Shown here in pieces: positions 36,721 through 46,040 of a stretch of 64,000 nucleotides of DNA. The DNA lies in NCBI GenBank assembly GCA_000687975.1, contig JIAB01000001.1:1852501-1916500 (forward strand), given 5' to 3'. Origin of the DNA: Lachnospiraceae bacterium AC2031. Its GTDB lineage: Bacteria > Bacillota > Clostridia > Lachnospirales > Lachnospiraceae. Within the stretch, counting starts at the first letter, position 1, and the number at the start of each line of letters is the position of its first letter. The notes below the pieces were generated by a model that worked only from the letters and a program-made list of their open reading frames with translations, searched no databases and was not told where the DNA came from. The translations under genes were made by a program, and so were the position numbers.

Positions 36721-37881
36721 TTAATCCTGAATGTGAGCAAAGATTGCGATTCTGTCCAGCGCTTCACGGAGCTGATCTATGGAATAAGCGTAGGATATAC
36801 GGACAAAGCCTTCGCCAGACTGGCCGAATGCGTTGCCAGGAACAACTGCCAGTTTCTGACTTTCCAGTAATCTAGTGGCAAATTCGTCTGATGTCATACC
36901 GAAACGTTCGATGCTAGGGAAGATGTAGAATGCTCCCTCTGGCTCAAAGGCTGGCATACCGATATCGGATAGTCTTTTTATCAGATAACGACGTCTCTCG
37001 TCGTAGGATTTACGCATATTTTCAATGTCTTTATCGCCGTTGCGAAGTGCTTCGATAGCAGCGTACTGGCTTGTGGTTGGTGCACACATGATACAGAACT
37101 GGTGAATCTTAACCATAAGCTTTGCTATAGAAGAAGGGGCCAGGGCATAGCCAAGACGCCATCCTGTCATCGCAAATGCCTTTGAGAAGCCATTTATTAC
37201 GATTGTTCTTTCAATCATTCCAGGAAGTGATGCGATAGAGCAGTGAGGCTCCTCTGTATAAGTAAGTTCTGAATATATCTCATCGGATATTACATAGAGG
37301 TCGTGTTTTATAGCAAGTCTGGCGATAGGCTCCAGGTCTTCTTTTGTCATGATTGCGCCAGTTGGGTTATTAGGATACGAAAGGATCAGAACCTTGGTCT
37401 TATCTGTAATGTGACTTGCCAGTTCTTCCTCTGTCAGTTTGAACTTGTTTTCGTTTTTAAGGTCAATAGTAACAGGCTTTCCACCTGCAAGACTTACGCA
37501 TGGAACATAGGATACATAGCTTGGCTCTGGGATGATTACTTCGTCCCCTGGATTAAGCATAGCACGAAGTGCCAGATCTATTCCTTCTGAACCACCAACA
37601 GTTATAAGTGCTTCGGTGGCTGCGTTATAAGAAACATTATATTTTCTTTCGTACCATTTGCATATTTCTTCTCTAAGCTCCATAAGACCTGAGTTGGAGG
37701 TATAGTAGGTTTTTCCTCTCTCAAGTGAGTAGATTCCTTCGTCTACTACGTGCCATGGGGTATCAAAATCTGGCTCACCAACTCCTAGAGAGATTGCATC
37801 AGGCATCTCGCTTACTATATCAAAGAATTTTCTAATTCCGGATGGTTTCATATCCAGAACTGTTTTATTTACTGATTTCAT
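36721..37881 (-). CDS. Class I/II pyridoxal-phosphate aminotransferase
   Basis: The 386-residue fold-type I aminotransferase resembles aspartate or aromatic aminotransferases (PatA/AspC-like). Motifs include SLGVGEPDFDTPWHV, YPNNPTG, DEIYSELTY, the PLP lysine in NGFSKAFAMTGWRLG and the carboxylate-binding Arg in GFVRISYA. It lies 46 bases behind an Lrp-type regulator on the same strand, which suggests amino-acid-responsive control. The exact substrate is not evident. Confidence 0.9.
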   Translation of the reverse strand: MKSVNKTVLDMKPSGIRKFFDIVSEMPDAISLGVGEPDFDTPWHVVDEGIYSLERGKTYYTSNSGLMELREEICKWYERKYNVSYNAATEALITVGGSEGIDLALRAMLNPGDEVIIPEPSYVSYVPCVSLAGGKPVTIDLKNENKFKLTEEELASHITDKTKVLILSYPNNPTGAIMTKEDLEPIARLAIKHDLYVISDEIYSELTYTEEPHCSIASLPGMIERTIVINGFSKAFAMTGWRLGYALAPSSIAKLMVKIHQFCIMCAPTTSQYAAIEALRNGDKDIENMRKSYDERRRYLIKRLSDIGMPAFEPEGAFYIFPSIERFGMTSDEFATRLLESQKLAVVPGNAFGQSGEGFVRISYAYSIDQLREALDRIAIFAHIQD

Positions 37882-37926
37882 ATTTATTCCTTTTAAGTTA
37901 ATGATAGGACATGGACATCCTTTGGA

Positions 37927-38415
37927 TTAAGGCATTATCTGTATACGGTTATCATCTCCGTGTCCTTCGGTCAGATCGATGTAGTGATCCTTATATTTCT
38001 TCAGTACAAAGAAGGTAGCAGTAGAAACAACTGTATCCATAGGAGCAATCTTCTCATAAACGAAATGAGATATATCTTTAAGAGAATCACCTTCAATAGT
38101 GAGGATTAGGTCATGACTTGCTCCTGACATAAGGAACACTGACTTTACCTCTTCAAATTTGCTGATCCTTGTGGATATACGGTCGAAGCCTTCGCCGCGA
38201 ACTGGAGATATTTTGAGGCCGATAAGAGCTGTAACTCGCTCATGCTCAATCTTGTCCCAGTCAACAAGTGCGTGGTATCCGCAGATGATCTTTTCGGATT
38301 CCATAGCTTTGATCTCATTTGCCACTGTTTCTTCGTCGGAGCCGATCATAGCGGCTATCTCCGCAGCAGTGAGACGGCTGTTCTTTTCAAGAAGTCTAAG
38401 AATTTCTTTTCTCAT
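37927..38415 (-). CDS. Lrp/AsnC-family transcriptional regulator
   Basis: The 162-residue regulator has an N-terminal winged helix (about 1-55, RLLEKNSRLTAAEIAAMIGS) and an AsnC/RAM ligand domain (about 70-140). It probably senses an amino acid and may regulate the aminotransferase directly downstream. The pairing of such a regulator with a PLP aminotransferase is frequent in Firmicutes. Confidence 0.9.
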   Translation of the reverse strand: MRKEILRLLEKNSRLTAAEIAAMIGSDEETVANEIKAMESEKIICGYHALVDWDKIEHERVTALIGLKISPVRGEGFDRISTRISKFEEVKSVFLMSGASHDLILTIEGDSLKDISHFVYEKIAPMDTVVSTATFFVLKKYKDHYIDLTEGHGDDNRIQIMP

Positions 38416-38464
38416 GATTTATCCTTTCGCTAGACAATGTGCGTTGGTAGAGTCCTCTGGCACA

Positions 38465-40030
38465 TTACAGGGTATTGTTTGGGTTAATGAGGATCTGAGT
38501 TTCACCTGAATGAGTAGCGTCTGCACTTGCTTTAGTCAGAGTGAATACGAATTCGGATCCTTCGCCTTCTTTACTATATACATCGATTGTTTCGTTGTGT
38601 GCTTTGATGATTTGCTTGGTTATGGCAAGACCGAGACCAGTTCCGCCCTTATCCTTACCGCGGCTTGTGTCATTTTTATAGAATCTGGTCCAGATTTTCT
38701 TCTGAGTATCTTCGTTCATTCCGATACCCTCATCCTTTACAGAAACATGAAGCTTATCGCCCTTCTCAATGATATTGATATAGATATTCTTGTTGGAAGG
38801 AGTGAACTTCAGTGCATTGTCGATAAGGTTGTAAAGTACCTGCTGGATCTTTGTCTTATCGGCTGTAACTATGGTTGCTTCAGCATGGTTGTTTAGATAG
38901 ATTGCAACCTTCTTGTCGATACATTTGATTTCGAAGGTATTAAGTGTGGTCTTTACAATATCGATAAAATCAAAATCTATAAGATTCAGATAAGGTCCAT
39001 ATATCTCCAGACGGTTAAGATCCAGAAGTCCCTGGGTCAGCTTGGTAAGACGATTGGTCTCGTCCAGTACGATTCCCAGATAGCGCTCCTGCTTTTCAGG
39101 TGGGATAGTACCATCCTGAATAGCTGTAACATAGCCTCTGATAGATGTGAGAGGACTTCTGAAGTCGTGAGATATATTGGAGATGAAATCGTGACGATAT
39201 TCTTCCAGCTTTGAAAGCTCGGACGCCATATATTCCATGGAGTCAGCCAGCTGACCAATCTCATCTGAAGATTTGATTCCTGTTTCAACGTCAAAGTCAC
39301 CCTTTGAGTAATCCTGGGCAACCTCTGCCAGCTTCTTAATAGGTCTAAGGACCTTATGGGATACAATCTGAAGCAAGGCAAATGAAATAACGATGATGAC
39401 GAGACAAGGGATAAATGTAATGCTATAAATGCTCTTCATCATAGTGTTGATATCTTCGGTTGTGGAGTGAATGATCAGAGCTCCACAGTTAAGATTCTGC
39501 GGATTGTTCGCGCCTGTTGGATCCATTTGGACAGAGAGGACGACAGGTGTATTTACCGAGATAACCTTGTCACTATAGATTCCGTAGAAATCGGATGTGG
39601 TAAAGTTTTTCTCGGTTAAGTCGTAGTTCTCATCAAGATCATATATGGATTTAGGAAGGGTTTTTATAATTCCAACACCAGGCTTTGAAACAACAGTAGA
39701 GTCAGTTTCTGTTCCAACACTTATTTCTTCAAAGTAACCTGAAGTAGCTACAATCTCTCCATCATTATTTACATACCAGATATCGGCCTTAAGAGTTCCT
39801 GAGTAGTAGTTAAGGTATGAAGCCAGCTGGATTGTAGAAATATCTCCAGTCATATAATAGGTTATAGCTTCAGTAGCTATGAGAGTCGCTTCATTTGATA
39901 GAGTCGACTGTTTTTCGGAGATAAGAGATCTCCTGGTAAAATATGAGATAAAAAATATAAGGAATCCAAATGATACGATAAGTATCAAGAGAAAAGCTAT
40001 ATATATTCTATCAAGAACCGAACGCTGCAT
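38465..40030 (-). CDS. Sensor histidine kinase
   Basis: The 521-residue membrane kinase has a first helix at about 9-31, an extracellular sensor domain of about 155 residues, a second helix near 190-213, HAMP (about 213-265) and a HisKA domain with phospho-acceptor His in ISHDFRSPLTS (about residue 286). The HATPase has N (NLIDNALKF), G1 (DEGIGM) and G2 (GGTGLGLAI) boxes. There is no PAS domain between HAMP and HisKA, unlike WalK. It lies ten bases behind its response regulator gene. Confidence 0.95.
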   Translation of the reverse strand: MQRSVLDRIYIAFLLILIVSFGFLIFFISYFTRRSLISEKQSTLSNEATLIATEAITYYMTGDISTIQLASYLNYYSGTLKADIWYVNNDGEIVATSGYFEEISVGTETDSTVVSKPGVGIIKTLPKSIYDLDENYDLTEKNFTTSDFYGIYSDKVISVNTPVVLSVQMDPTGANNPQNLNCGALIIHSTTEDINTMMKSIYSITFIPCLVIIVISFALLQIVSHKVLRPIKKLAEVAQDYSKGDFDVETGIKSSDEIGQLADSMEYMASELSKLEEYRHDFISNISHDFRSPLTSIRGYVTAIQDGTIPPEKQERYLGIVLDETNRLTKLTQGLLDLNRLEIYGPYLNLIDFDFIDIVKTTLNTFEIKCIDKKVAIYLNNHAEATIVTADKTKIQQVLYNLIDNALKFTPSNKNIYINIIEKGDKLHVSVKDEGIGMNEDTQKKIWTRFYKNDTSRGKDKGGTGLGLAITKQIIKAHNETIDVYSKEGEGSEFVFTLTKASADATHSGETQILINPNNTL

Positions 40031-40040
40031 ATAATAACCT

Positions 40041-40760
40041 CTACTTTACTTCGAACTTATATCCGATACGATATACTGTCTGGATGGACCAGTTATGGAT
40101 ACCGCCCAGCTTTTCTCTAAGTCGTTTGATATGTACATCAACTGTACGAGTATCACCAACAAAGTCATAGCCCCAGAGCTGATTGAGAAGCTGATCTCTG
40201 GTAAATACCTGGTTTGGATGAACACCAAGGAAATATAGAAGCTCCAGCTCCTTAGGTGGCATTTCGATATTGTTGCCTTCAAAGGTTACAGTGTAGTTAG
40301 AGATATTGACAATGAGACCGTCATATTCGATAAAGTCGCCAGTATGCTCGAAATCTGTTATTTCAGGAGCATTTGGCTCTTCAGACTTGGAAGTACCTGA
40401 ACGTCTAAGAACGGCACTGACTCTGGCGATAAGCTCATTTGCATCAAATGGCTTAACCATATAGTCGTCAGCTCCCATCTTAAGTCCAAGAACCTTATCA
40501 AATACTTCACCTTTGGCAGACAGCATAATTATAGGAATGTCGCGGGTCTTTCTTACCTGCTGACAAACCTCGTAGCCGTCAATTCCAGGAAGCATTAGGT
40601 CCAGAAGAAGAAGATCTGGATTATAAACCTCGATAAGCTTCAGTGCCTCTTCGCCGTCGTGAGCTGTTTCGGTATCGTATTGCTCCTTCTCAAGATAAAG
40701 TGAGATAAGCTCTGCGATATTTTCATCATCGTCAACAATTAAAATTTTTTGTTTTAACAT
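40041..40760 (-). CDS. OmpR/PhoB-family response regulator
   Basis: The 239-residue regulator has a receiver domain (about 1-120) with the acidic pair VDDDE, phospho-acceptor Asp in LLLLDLMLPG (about residue 54), the conserved Ser in MLSAKG and Lys in YMVKPF. A winged-helix Trans_reg_C domain follows (about 145-237, RDQLLNQLWGYDF...HIKRLREKLG). It is the partner of the adjacent histidine kinase. The regulon is unknown; OmpR-type regulators include WalR, whose consensus sites occur elsewhere in the window. Confidence 0.95.
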   Translation of the reverse strand: MLKQKILIVDDDENIAELISLYLEKEQYDTETAHDGEEALKLIEVYNPDLLLLDLMLPGIDGYEVCQQVRKTRDIPIIMLSAKGEVFDKVLGLKMGADDYMVKPFDANELIARVSAVLRRSGTSKSEEPNAPEITDFEHTGDFIEYDGLIVNISNYTVTFEGNNIEMPPKELELLYFLGVHPNQVFTRDQLLNQLWGYDFVGDTRTVDVHIKRLREKLGGIHNWSIQTVYRIGYKFEVK

Positions 40761-40797
40761 CTCTTCACCTCAACAAATAGAATAAAGTTCTCTCTCT

Positions 40798-43182
40798 TTA
40801 CAACTTAACAATAGTGACACCGGCGTCTCCCTCTCCGAATTCGCCGCTTCGAAACTCTTTAACGAAGCTCTTTTTCTTTAAGTACTCTGTGATTCCGCGT
40901 CTCAGAGCCCCAGTTCCTTTTCCGTGTATAATAGTGATCTGCTCTGCATGAGCAAGTAGTGCATCGTCTAGATATTTGTCCAGGGACATGATTGCATCGT
41001 CCACAGTTTTACCCAGGAGGTTAATCTCAGGTCTAAATGTGTACGCAACACCAGGTCCGACTGAAGCCATTCTAAACTGTTCTGCTGCGTTCTTAGTTTT
41101 AATCTTATCCTCATCAATAATCAGAAGGTCATCAGCAGGGTGGCGGGAGGTAAGTATTCCCATCTCAACCTCCAGAAGCCCCTTTGAATCAGGAAGTCCT
41201 ATAATGTGACCTTCAGTGTCAAGGCTCAGTACAAGGACCTTGTCGCCGATATGGAAGTCAGTAAGCTTATGACCAGAATACTTTTTCTTCTTTTTCTCTT
41301 CCTTAATATTGTAGGAATCCTTCTTCTTTCGAAGATCAGTTCTAGTCTGCTCCATGATCCTTGCATCGGCAGCATGAGGATTCTTAAGCCATTTATTGTA
41401 GTCGCGGATTGCTGCATCAGCAGTATCCTTTGCGTCTTCAACGATTTCTCTTGCTTCGATACGGGCTTTATCCAGTATCTCAGCCTTCTTTTCATCCAGC
41501 GTCTTCTCTTTATCAGCAAGACGTTGCCTGATCTGGGCAGCTGAGTTAGTTTGTATCTCAAGCTCTTCCCTGAGACGTGACATTTCCTTCTCGTTCTCTT
41601 CCAGTTGGGAGATGATACGCTCCATATTCAGCTGGTTCTCATCCATGCCGTCTCTTGCTGCATTTGTGATCTCGTCAGGCATTCCCAGTCTTTTGGCTAT
41701 AGCAAAAGCGTTGGATGAACCTGGAATACCGATCATCAGCTTGTAGGTTGGCGCCAGGCTCTTTATATCAAACTCGCAGGATGCATTCTCAACACCCTCG
41801 GTTCCGATGGCGTAGGTCTTAAGCTCAGTGTAGTGAGTTGTTGCCATTACTCTGGCACCCTTAGCCTTCAGATCATTAAGTATTGAAATCGCAAGAGCAG
41901 CACCTTCGGCAGGATCTGTTCCGCCACCTGGCTCATCAAAGAGAACCAGAGATTTATCGTTAGCATGCTTTACGATAAAAATGATATTACTCATATGCGA
42001 AGAGAATGTAGAGAGGCTAAGCTCAATACTCTGCTCGTCACCGATATCAGCAAATACATCGTCAAAAACTGAAAGCTGACTGCCTGCCATAGCTGGTATA
42101 TGAAGTCCGGACTGTCCCATAAGTGTGAGAAGACCAAGAGTCTTCAGGGATACAGTCTTACCACCAGTATTAGGACCAGTTATGATCAGCAGGTTGTAGT
42201 CCTTTCCAAGTGCTATATCTATAGGAACAGCAGTCTTTTGATCCAGAAGAGGATGAACTGCCGCCTTAAGTTCTATGATACCTTCGTCATTCCAGACGGG
42301 TTCGCTTGCATTTAGCGCCTTAGCGTACTTTGCTTTAGCGAAGATGAAATCCAGCTCCACAAGTGTTTTGTAGTCATCCTGGATATCTTCTCTTACAGGA
42401 GCGGCCATACGGCTGAGGTCCGAGAGAATCTTTTCTATCTCCATCAGCTCCTCAGAGTGAAGGTCCTGAATTGTATTATTCAGCTCCACCACCTGCATTG
42501 GCTCGATGAAAACTGTAGAACCAGTCTGGGAGCGGTCGTGAACCATTCCTGGGAAAGCATTCTTATATTCTATCTTTACCGGAATACAATATCTTCCGTT
42601 ACGAGTAGTGACCAGGGAATCCATGAGCATATCCCTGTTGGCACTGCTCTTGATTATCTTGTTAAGTGTGTTGTGAAGATTTGCTTCTGACTCAGTAATC
42701 TTCCTTCTTATAGACCTTAGGTTGCCAGATGCATCATCGGCGATTTCATCAGACGAGATGATACATCTTCTTATCTCGCTGGATACATCCTCCAGTGGGA
42801 TAAGGGTCTCGAAAAATGTAGTAAGTGAATCGAAGCTCTTCTCATTATCAGCACCAGCACTGTCTCCGTAGCTTTTAACTTCTGCTGCAGCCTCAAGGAG
42901 ACTTGCGATATCCAGCAGCTCCGCCGCAGAAAGTGAAGAGTCGATCTCCAGAAGCCTTAGACTTTCAGATACATTTCGCACTCCGGAAAATGACACGGAA
43001 CCATGTCTTTCCAGTCGAAGGAAAGCGTCTCGGGTGTTCTGCTGCAGTGCCTCAATCTGGGCTCTATCTTTCAGAGGCTTAAGCCTCTGAACCATGCGTT
43101 TTGCACCTATTGTTACGGCATGTGTTTCCAGCTGTTCAAGTATCTTATTATATTCAAGTACACGTATTGATCGTTTATTCAT
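40798..43182 (-). CDS. mutS2: MutS2 with C-terminal Smr domain
   Basis: The 794-residue MutS2 protein is implicated in suppressing homologous recombination and in rescuing collided ribosomes. The MutS ATPase core contains GPNTGGKTVSLKTLG and the Walker B region LVLFDEPGGGTDPAEG. A long coiled coil (about 515-630) and a KOW-like region follow, and the C-terminal Smr domain carries HGKGTGALRRGI. The Smr LDLRG motif is altered to INLLG, so nuclease activity is uncertain. TGGAGG four bases before ATG 43182 is preferred to an ATG 15 bases upstream. Confidence 0.95.
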   Translation of the reverse strand: MNKRSIRVLEYNKILEQLETHAVTIGAKRMVQRLKPLKDRAQIEALQQNTRDAFLRLERHGSVSFSGVRNVSESLRLLEIDSSLSAAELLDIASLLEAAAEVKSYGDSAGADNEKSFDSLTTFFETLIPLEDVSSEIRRCIISSDEIADDASGNLRSIRRKITESEANLHNTLNKIIKSSANRDMLMDSLVTTRNGRYCIPVKIEYKNAFPGMVHDRSQTGSTVFIEPMQVVELNNTIQDLHSEELMEIEKILSDLSRMAAPVREDIQDDYKTLVELDFIFAKAKYAKALNASEPVWNDEGIIELKAAVHPLLDQKTAVPIDIALGKDYNLLIITGPNTGGKTVSLKTLGLLTLMGQSGLHIPAMAGSQLSVFDDVFADIGDEQSIELSLSTFSSHMSNIIFIVKHANDKSLVLFDEPGGGTDPAEGAALAISILNDLKAKGARVMATTHYTELKTYAIGTEGVENASCEFDIKSLAPTYKLMIGIPGSSNAFAIAKRLGMPDEITNAARDGMDENQLNMERIISQLEENEKEMSRLREELEIQTNSAAQIRQRLADKEKTLDEKKAEILDKARIEAREIVEDAKDTADAAIRDYNKWLKNPHAADARIMEQTRTDLRKKKDSYNIKEEKKKKKYSGHKLTDFHIGDKVLVLSLDTEGHIIGLPDSKGLLEVEMGILTSRHPADDLLIIDEDKIKTKNAAEQFRMASVGPGVAYTFRPEINLLGKTVDDAIMSLDKYLDDALLAHAEQITIIHGKGTGALRRGITEYLKKKSFVKEFRSGEFGEGDAGVTIVKL

Positions 43183-43352
43183 AATTCCTCCAGACATACC
43201 TCCTTCTAATATACCCTAAAACCTACAAAAATGGAAGAAAAACTGTGGGTTTCTACGCATGTTTGATCAAGTAAATATAAAGAGTTTCCTTGCTAATCGA
43301 ATTGATACGTGTTACCCTAAATAAGTACTAAAATACTAGAAAGGACTAGATC

Positions 43353-44294
43353 ATGATATACATAAACGAGCTTCGTGAAGGAGATACTATAACAGAAACC
43401 TATTTTTGCAAGGATAAAACTGTAGCTCAGTCAAAGGCTGGAAAGACCTATTACAGCCTTAAACTCCAGGATAGAACTGGAATTGTGGACGCAAAAATCT
43501 GGGATCTTACCAATGCTATAGAGCATTTCGAGTCCATGGACTACATTCGAATAACTGGACAGGTGACTTCATTTAACAACGCTCTTCAGCTGAACGTAAG
43601 ACAGGCCAGAAAGGCTCAGGAGGGAACCTACGATGTGGCAGATTACATGCCAGTATCTCCATACAATATAGATGAAATGTTTAAAGATTTGCTGGAGCTC
43701 ATCGATACAATACAGGAACCACATTTAAATGGTATCTTAAAGGCTTTCTTCGTCGAAGATTCTGATTTCATCAAAGCCTTCAAGAAGTCAAGTGCCGCAA
43801 AGGCAATGCACCACTCATTTATTGGAGGACTGCTTCAGCATACATTATCTGTTGCACAGATTGCTGACCATATAGCAGGTCATTATCCTCTGATCAACAG
43901 AGACCTTCTTGTGACAGCAGCTATATGCCACGATATTGGAAAGGTGAATGAGCTTTCTGAGTTCCCAGAAAATGATTACACAGACGTAGGTAATCTGGTG
44001 GGACATATTGTAATGGGAACAATTATGGTGCGCACAAAAGCAAGCCGTATTGAGGGAATGCCAATAGACCTCCTGAATAAGCTTATGCACTGTATCCTGG
44101 CTCATCACGGAAAGCTGGAGTTTGGATCACCTGAGAAGCCAAAGATCATAGAGGCGCTGGCTCTTTCCTTTGCTGACGATATGGATGCAAAGCTTGAGGC
44201 CTTCACTGAGGCTGTGGAAGGCGACCAGACTGGCGAGGTTTGGCTTCCATATAATAAGATGTTTGAAACTTATATCAGAAAGACTGATAACTAA
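43353..44294 (+). CDS. yhaM: 3'-5' exoribonuclease YhaM family protein
   Basis: The 313-residue protein has an N-terminal OB fold (about 12-90, GKTYYSLKLQDRTGIVDAKIW) and a C-terminal HD domain with HHSFIGGLLQHTLSV, ICHDIGK and HCILAHHG metal ligands. YhaM trims RNA (and DNA) from the 3' end in Bacillus and relatives. Length matches the family. It leads a plus-strand run with the two following genes. Confidence 0.93.
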   Translation: MIYINELREGDTITETYFCKDKTVAQSKAGKTYYSLKLQDRTGIVDAKIWDLTNAIEHFESMDYIRITGQVTSFNNALQLNVRQARKAQEGTYDVADYMPVSPYNIDEMFKDLLELIDTIQEPHLNGILKAFFVEDSDFIKAFKKSSAAKAMHHSFIGGLLQHTLSVAQIADHIAGHYPLINRDLLVTAAICHDIGKVNELSEFPENDYTDVGNLVGHIVMGTIMVRTKASRIEGMPIDLLNKLMHCILAHHGKLEFGSPEKPKIIEALALSFADDMDAKLEAFTEAVEGDQTGEVWLPYNKMFETYIRKTDN

Positions 44295-44315
44295 TAGATT
44301 CTTCTGGAGAAATAA

Positions 44316-44936
44316 ATGGTTACACGCGAGGAAGCTCTTGAATACGGACTAAGTTTCCCGGATACCTACCAGGAAGCACCCTTCCATGACGACAACTGGC
44401 AGCTTGTAAGAGTGAAAGGCAGTAAGAAGGCATTTCTCTGGACCTATGAAAGAGACGGCTTCATCAATCTGAATGTTAAGGTGGATCCAGAGACCAGAGA
44501 TTTCTGGCGACGGATCTACGAAGCGGTAATACCAGGATGGCACCAGAATAAGGAACACTGGAACACTATAATCCTGGACGGCTCCATCCCAGATGAGGAT
44601 GTGAAGACCATGATCGATGAAAGCTATAACATGGTTACCGACAGTCCGACCAAGAGAATCTACGAGGCTGTAAAAAGAATCCCTTATGGCAGAGTGGCAA
44701 CCTACGGGAAGGTGGCTGAAATGGCGGGCAATCCCAGAATGTGTAGGGCAGTAGGCAACGCTCTTCATAAAAATCCGGATCCAGATAACATACCTTGCTA
44801 CCGCGTGGTAAACGGTAAGGGCGAACTGGCAGAAGCCTTCGTCTTTGGAGGACGCAACATGCAGGAAGTATTCCTGAAGGAAGAAGGCGTCGAGGTGGTA
44901 GACGGCAAAGTCGACCTCTCAAAATATGGAATATAA
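44316..44936 (+). CDS. MmcQ/YjbR domain fused to MGMT-type alkyltransferase domain
   Basis: The 206-residue fusion has an N-terminal MmcQ/YjbR domain (about 1-105, a DNA-binding-like fold) and a C-terminal O6-methylguanine-DNA methyltransferase DNA-binding domain (about 110-195). The latter shows RIPYGRVATYGKVAEMAG, RAVGNALHKNP and the active-site segment IPCYRVV. The acceptor Cys is kept but the usual PCHR reads PCYR, so the His that activates Cys is missing. It could repair alkylated DNA or only recognise it. Gene order yhaM-fusion-hydrolase suggests one transcript. Confidence 0.85.
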   Translation: MVTREEALEYGLSFPDTYQEAPFHDDNWQLVRVKGSKKAFLWTYERDGFINLNVKVDPETRDFWRRIYEAVIPGWHQNKEHWNTIILDGSIPDEDVKTMIDESYNMVTDSPTKRIYEAVKRIPYGRVATYGKVAEMAGNPRMCRAVGNALHKNPDPDNIPCYRVVNGKGELAEAFVFGGRNMQEVFLKEEGVEVVDGKVDLSKYGI

Positions 44937-44977
44937 TAAAACATCATATTTGATATATGTAAGTGAGGTACATGAAT

Positions 44978-45478
44978 ATGAAAAAGACATTAATTGTAAT
45001 TGATATGCAGAACGACTTCATCGATGGAAGTCTTGGTACCGCAGAGGCAGTAGCTATAGTAGAAAATGTAAAGAATAAGATTCGGGAGTATAAGTCTCGC
45101 GGCGACGAGATAATCTTCACCCGCGATACACATCAAGATAACTATATGGATACCAACGAGGGAAAGCACCTTCCAGTGGTACATTGTATAGAAGGAACTC
45201 CTGGATGGGAAATCCGTGAAGGTCTCTACGTAGAAGGAGCAGAGATAATAAATAAGCCATCATTCGGCTATACAGGCTGGGCTGATCATAACTTCGAGGA
45301 AGTAGAGCTTATCGGCCTTTGCACAGATATTTGCGTAGTATCAAACGCCCTTATCATCAAGGCACTTTTCCCAGAAATTAAGGTCAGCGTGGACAGCGCA
45401 TGTTGTGCAGGCGTAACCCCTGACAGCCATAATGCCGCACTTAATACCATGAAAATGTGCCAGATTGAGGTTCAGTAA
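44978..45478 (+). CDS. Isochorismatase/nicotinamidase-family cysteine hydrolase
   Basis: The 166-residue hydrolase is probably a nicotinamidase or related amidase. It has VIDMQNDFIDGSLG with the catalytic Asp, a metal-binding DTH in TRDTHQDNY, a Lys in INKPSFG and the nucleophile Cys in GLCTDICVVSNA. GTGAGGT lies eight bases before ATG 44978, favouring it over ATG 44972 and GTG 44963. The last codons and stop are duplicated just downstream. NAD salvage is the best guess. Confidence 0.88.
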   Translation: MKKTLIVIDMQNDFIDGSLGTAEAVAIVENVKNKIREYKSRGDEIIFTRDTHQDNYMDTNEGKHLPVVHCIEGTPGWEIREGLYVEGAEIINKPSFGYTGWADHNFEEVELIGLCTDICVVSNALIIKALFPEIKVSVDSACCAGVTPDSHNAALNTMKMCQIEVQ

Positions 45479-45519
45479 TCAAAAAAACGTGTCAGTTTGA
45501 GGTTCAGTAACTAGAAAAA
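45457..45519 (+). repeat. Tandem duplication of the hydrolase gene end
   Basis: A stretch of about 30 bases covering the last seven codons and stop (45457-45486) is repeated with a few changes at 45490-45519 (core TTGAGGTTCAGTAA). It looks like a slippage duplication and is non-coding. Confidence 0.7.
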
Positions 45520-45543
45520 TACCGAAAAACATTAAAAAAGTGC

Positions 45544-45572
45544 TTGCATTTTGTAATTTGGTTGTATATAAT
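45544..45572 (+). promoter_or_regulatory. Promoter of tRNA-Gln
   Basis: TTGCAT (45544-45549) and TATAAT (45567-45572) have a 17-base spacer. A 7-bp inverted repeat CTTGCGC/GCGCAAG lies between the promoter and the tRNA. Confidence 0.87.
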
Positions 45573-45614
45573 ACATCTTGCGCTGTGGAAATCGGCGCAA
45601 GATTAATTACATAT

Positions 45615-45686
45615 TGGGGTATCGCCAAATGGTAAGGCAACGGACTCTGACTCCGTCATTTCTAGGTTCGAATCCTAGTACCCCAG
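45615..45686 (+). tRNA. tRNA-Gln (CTG)
   Basis: The acceptor TGGGGTA pairs with TACCCCA. The anticodon stem ACGGA/TCCGT holds loop CTCTGAC (anticodon CTG), and the T arm is CTAGG-TTCGAAT-CCTAG. It encodes 72 nt without CCA. Its 3' part is repeated 1.2 kb downstream, marking it as an integration target. Confidence 0.95.
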
Positions 45687-45691
45687 CTTAG

Positions 45692-45723
45692 AGACATCAG
45701 ATAACTATCTGGTGTCTTTTTTG
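45692..45723 (+). terminator. Terminator of tRNA-Gln
   Basis: The stem GACATCAGATA / ATCTGGTGTC is followed by six T, directly after the tRNA. Confidence 0.87.
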
Positions 45724-45761
45724 TTTCTTTGCTTGTAAATCTCTATGTCCGTAAAAATTCT

Positions 45762-45791
45762 TTGCTTGAAAAATCACTTTTCTCGCATAAT
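45762..45791 (+). promoter_or_regulatory. Putative promoter of the repeat RNA
   Basis: TTGCTT (45762-45767) and CATAAT (45786-45791) are spaced by 18 bases, with the start expected a few bases before the first 73-bp repeat. Confidence 0.45.
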
Positions 45792-45814
45792 AAGACGATT
45801 GAAAAAAAGTAAAA

Positions 45815-46010
45815 GCAACACAAATGTATAAAAAGGCGGGAAATTGTTGTAGAAGACGGTAGAATTAGGACAATTCGAAGGGGAAAGGCAACACAAGTGA
45901 ATGGAAAAGGTGAGAATTGTTGTTGAGGGCATTTGAATTAGGACGTTTTGAAGGCGAAAGGCAACATAAATGAGATAAAAGCACCCAAAATGTTGCTGGA
46001 TGATTTCCAA
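45815..46010 (+). repeat. 73-bp tandem repeat, 2.6 copies
   Basis: Units start at 45815, 45888 and 45961. Shared blocks are GCAACACAA.TG, ATTGTTGT, GAATTAGGAC and GAAGG.GAAAG. The copies have diverged substantially outside these blocks, so the blocks look selected or are the oldest shared parts. Confidence 0.8.
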
Positions 46011-46040
46011 GTAAAGAATAAAGAGTTATTTAAAAATATA

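Noticed and set aside
40030-40041. Naming the OmpR/histidine-kinase pair WalRK
   Set aside because: The kinase lacks the PAS domain and the usual yycH/yycI/walJ neighbours are absent, so only the general family is stated.
45815-46010. 73-bp repeats as CRISPR, or as a minus-strand small protein
   Set aside because: There are no unique spacers between short repeats. A 78-codon minus-strand frame crosses the units in shifting frames because 73 is not a multiple of three, and it has no ribosome site.
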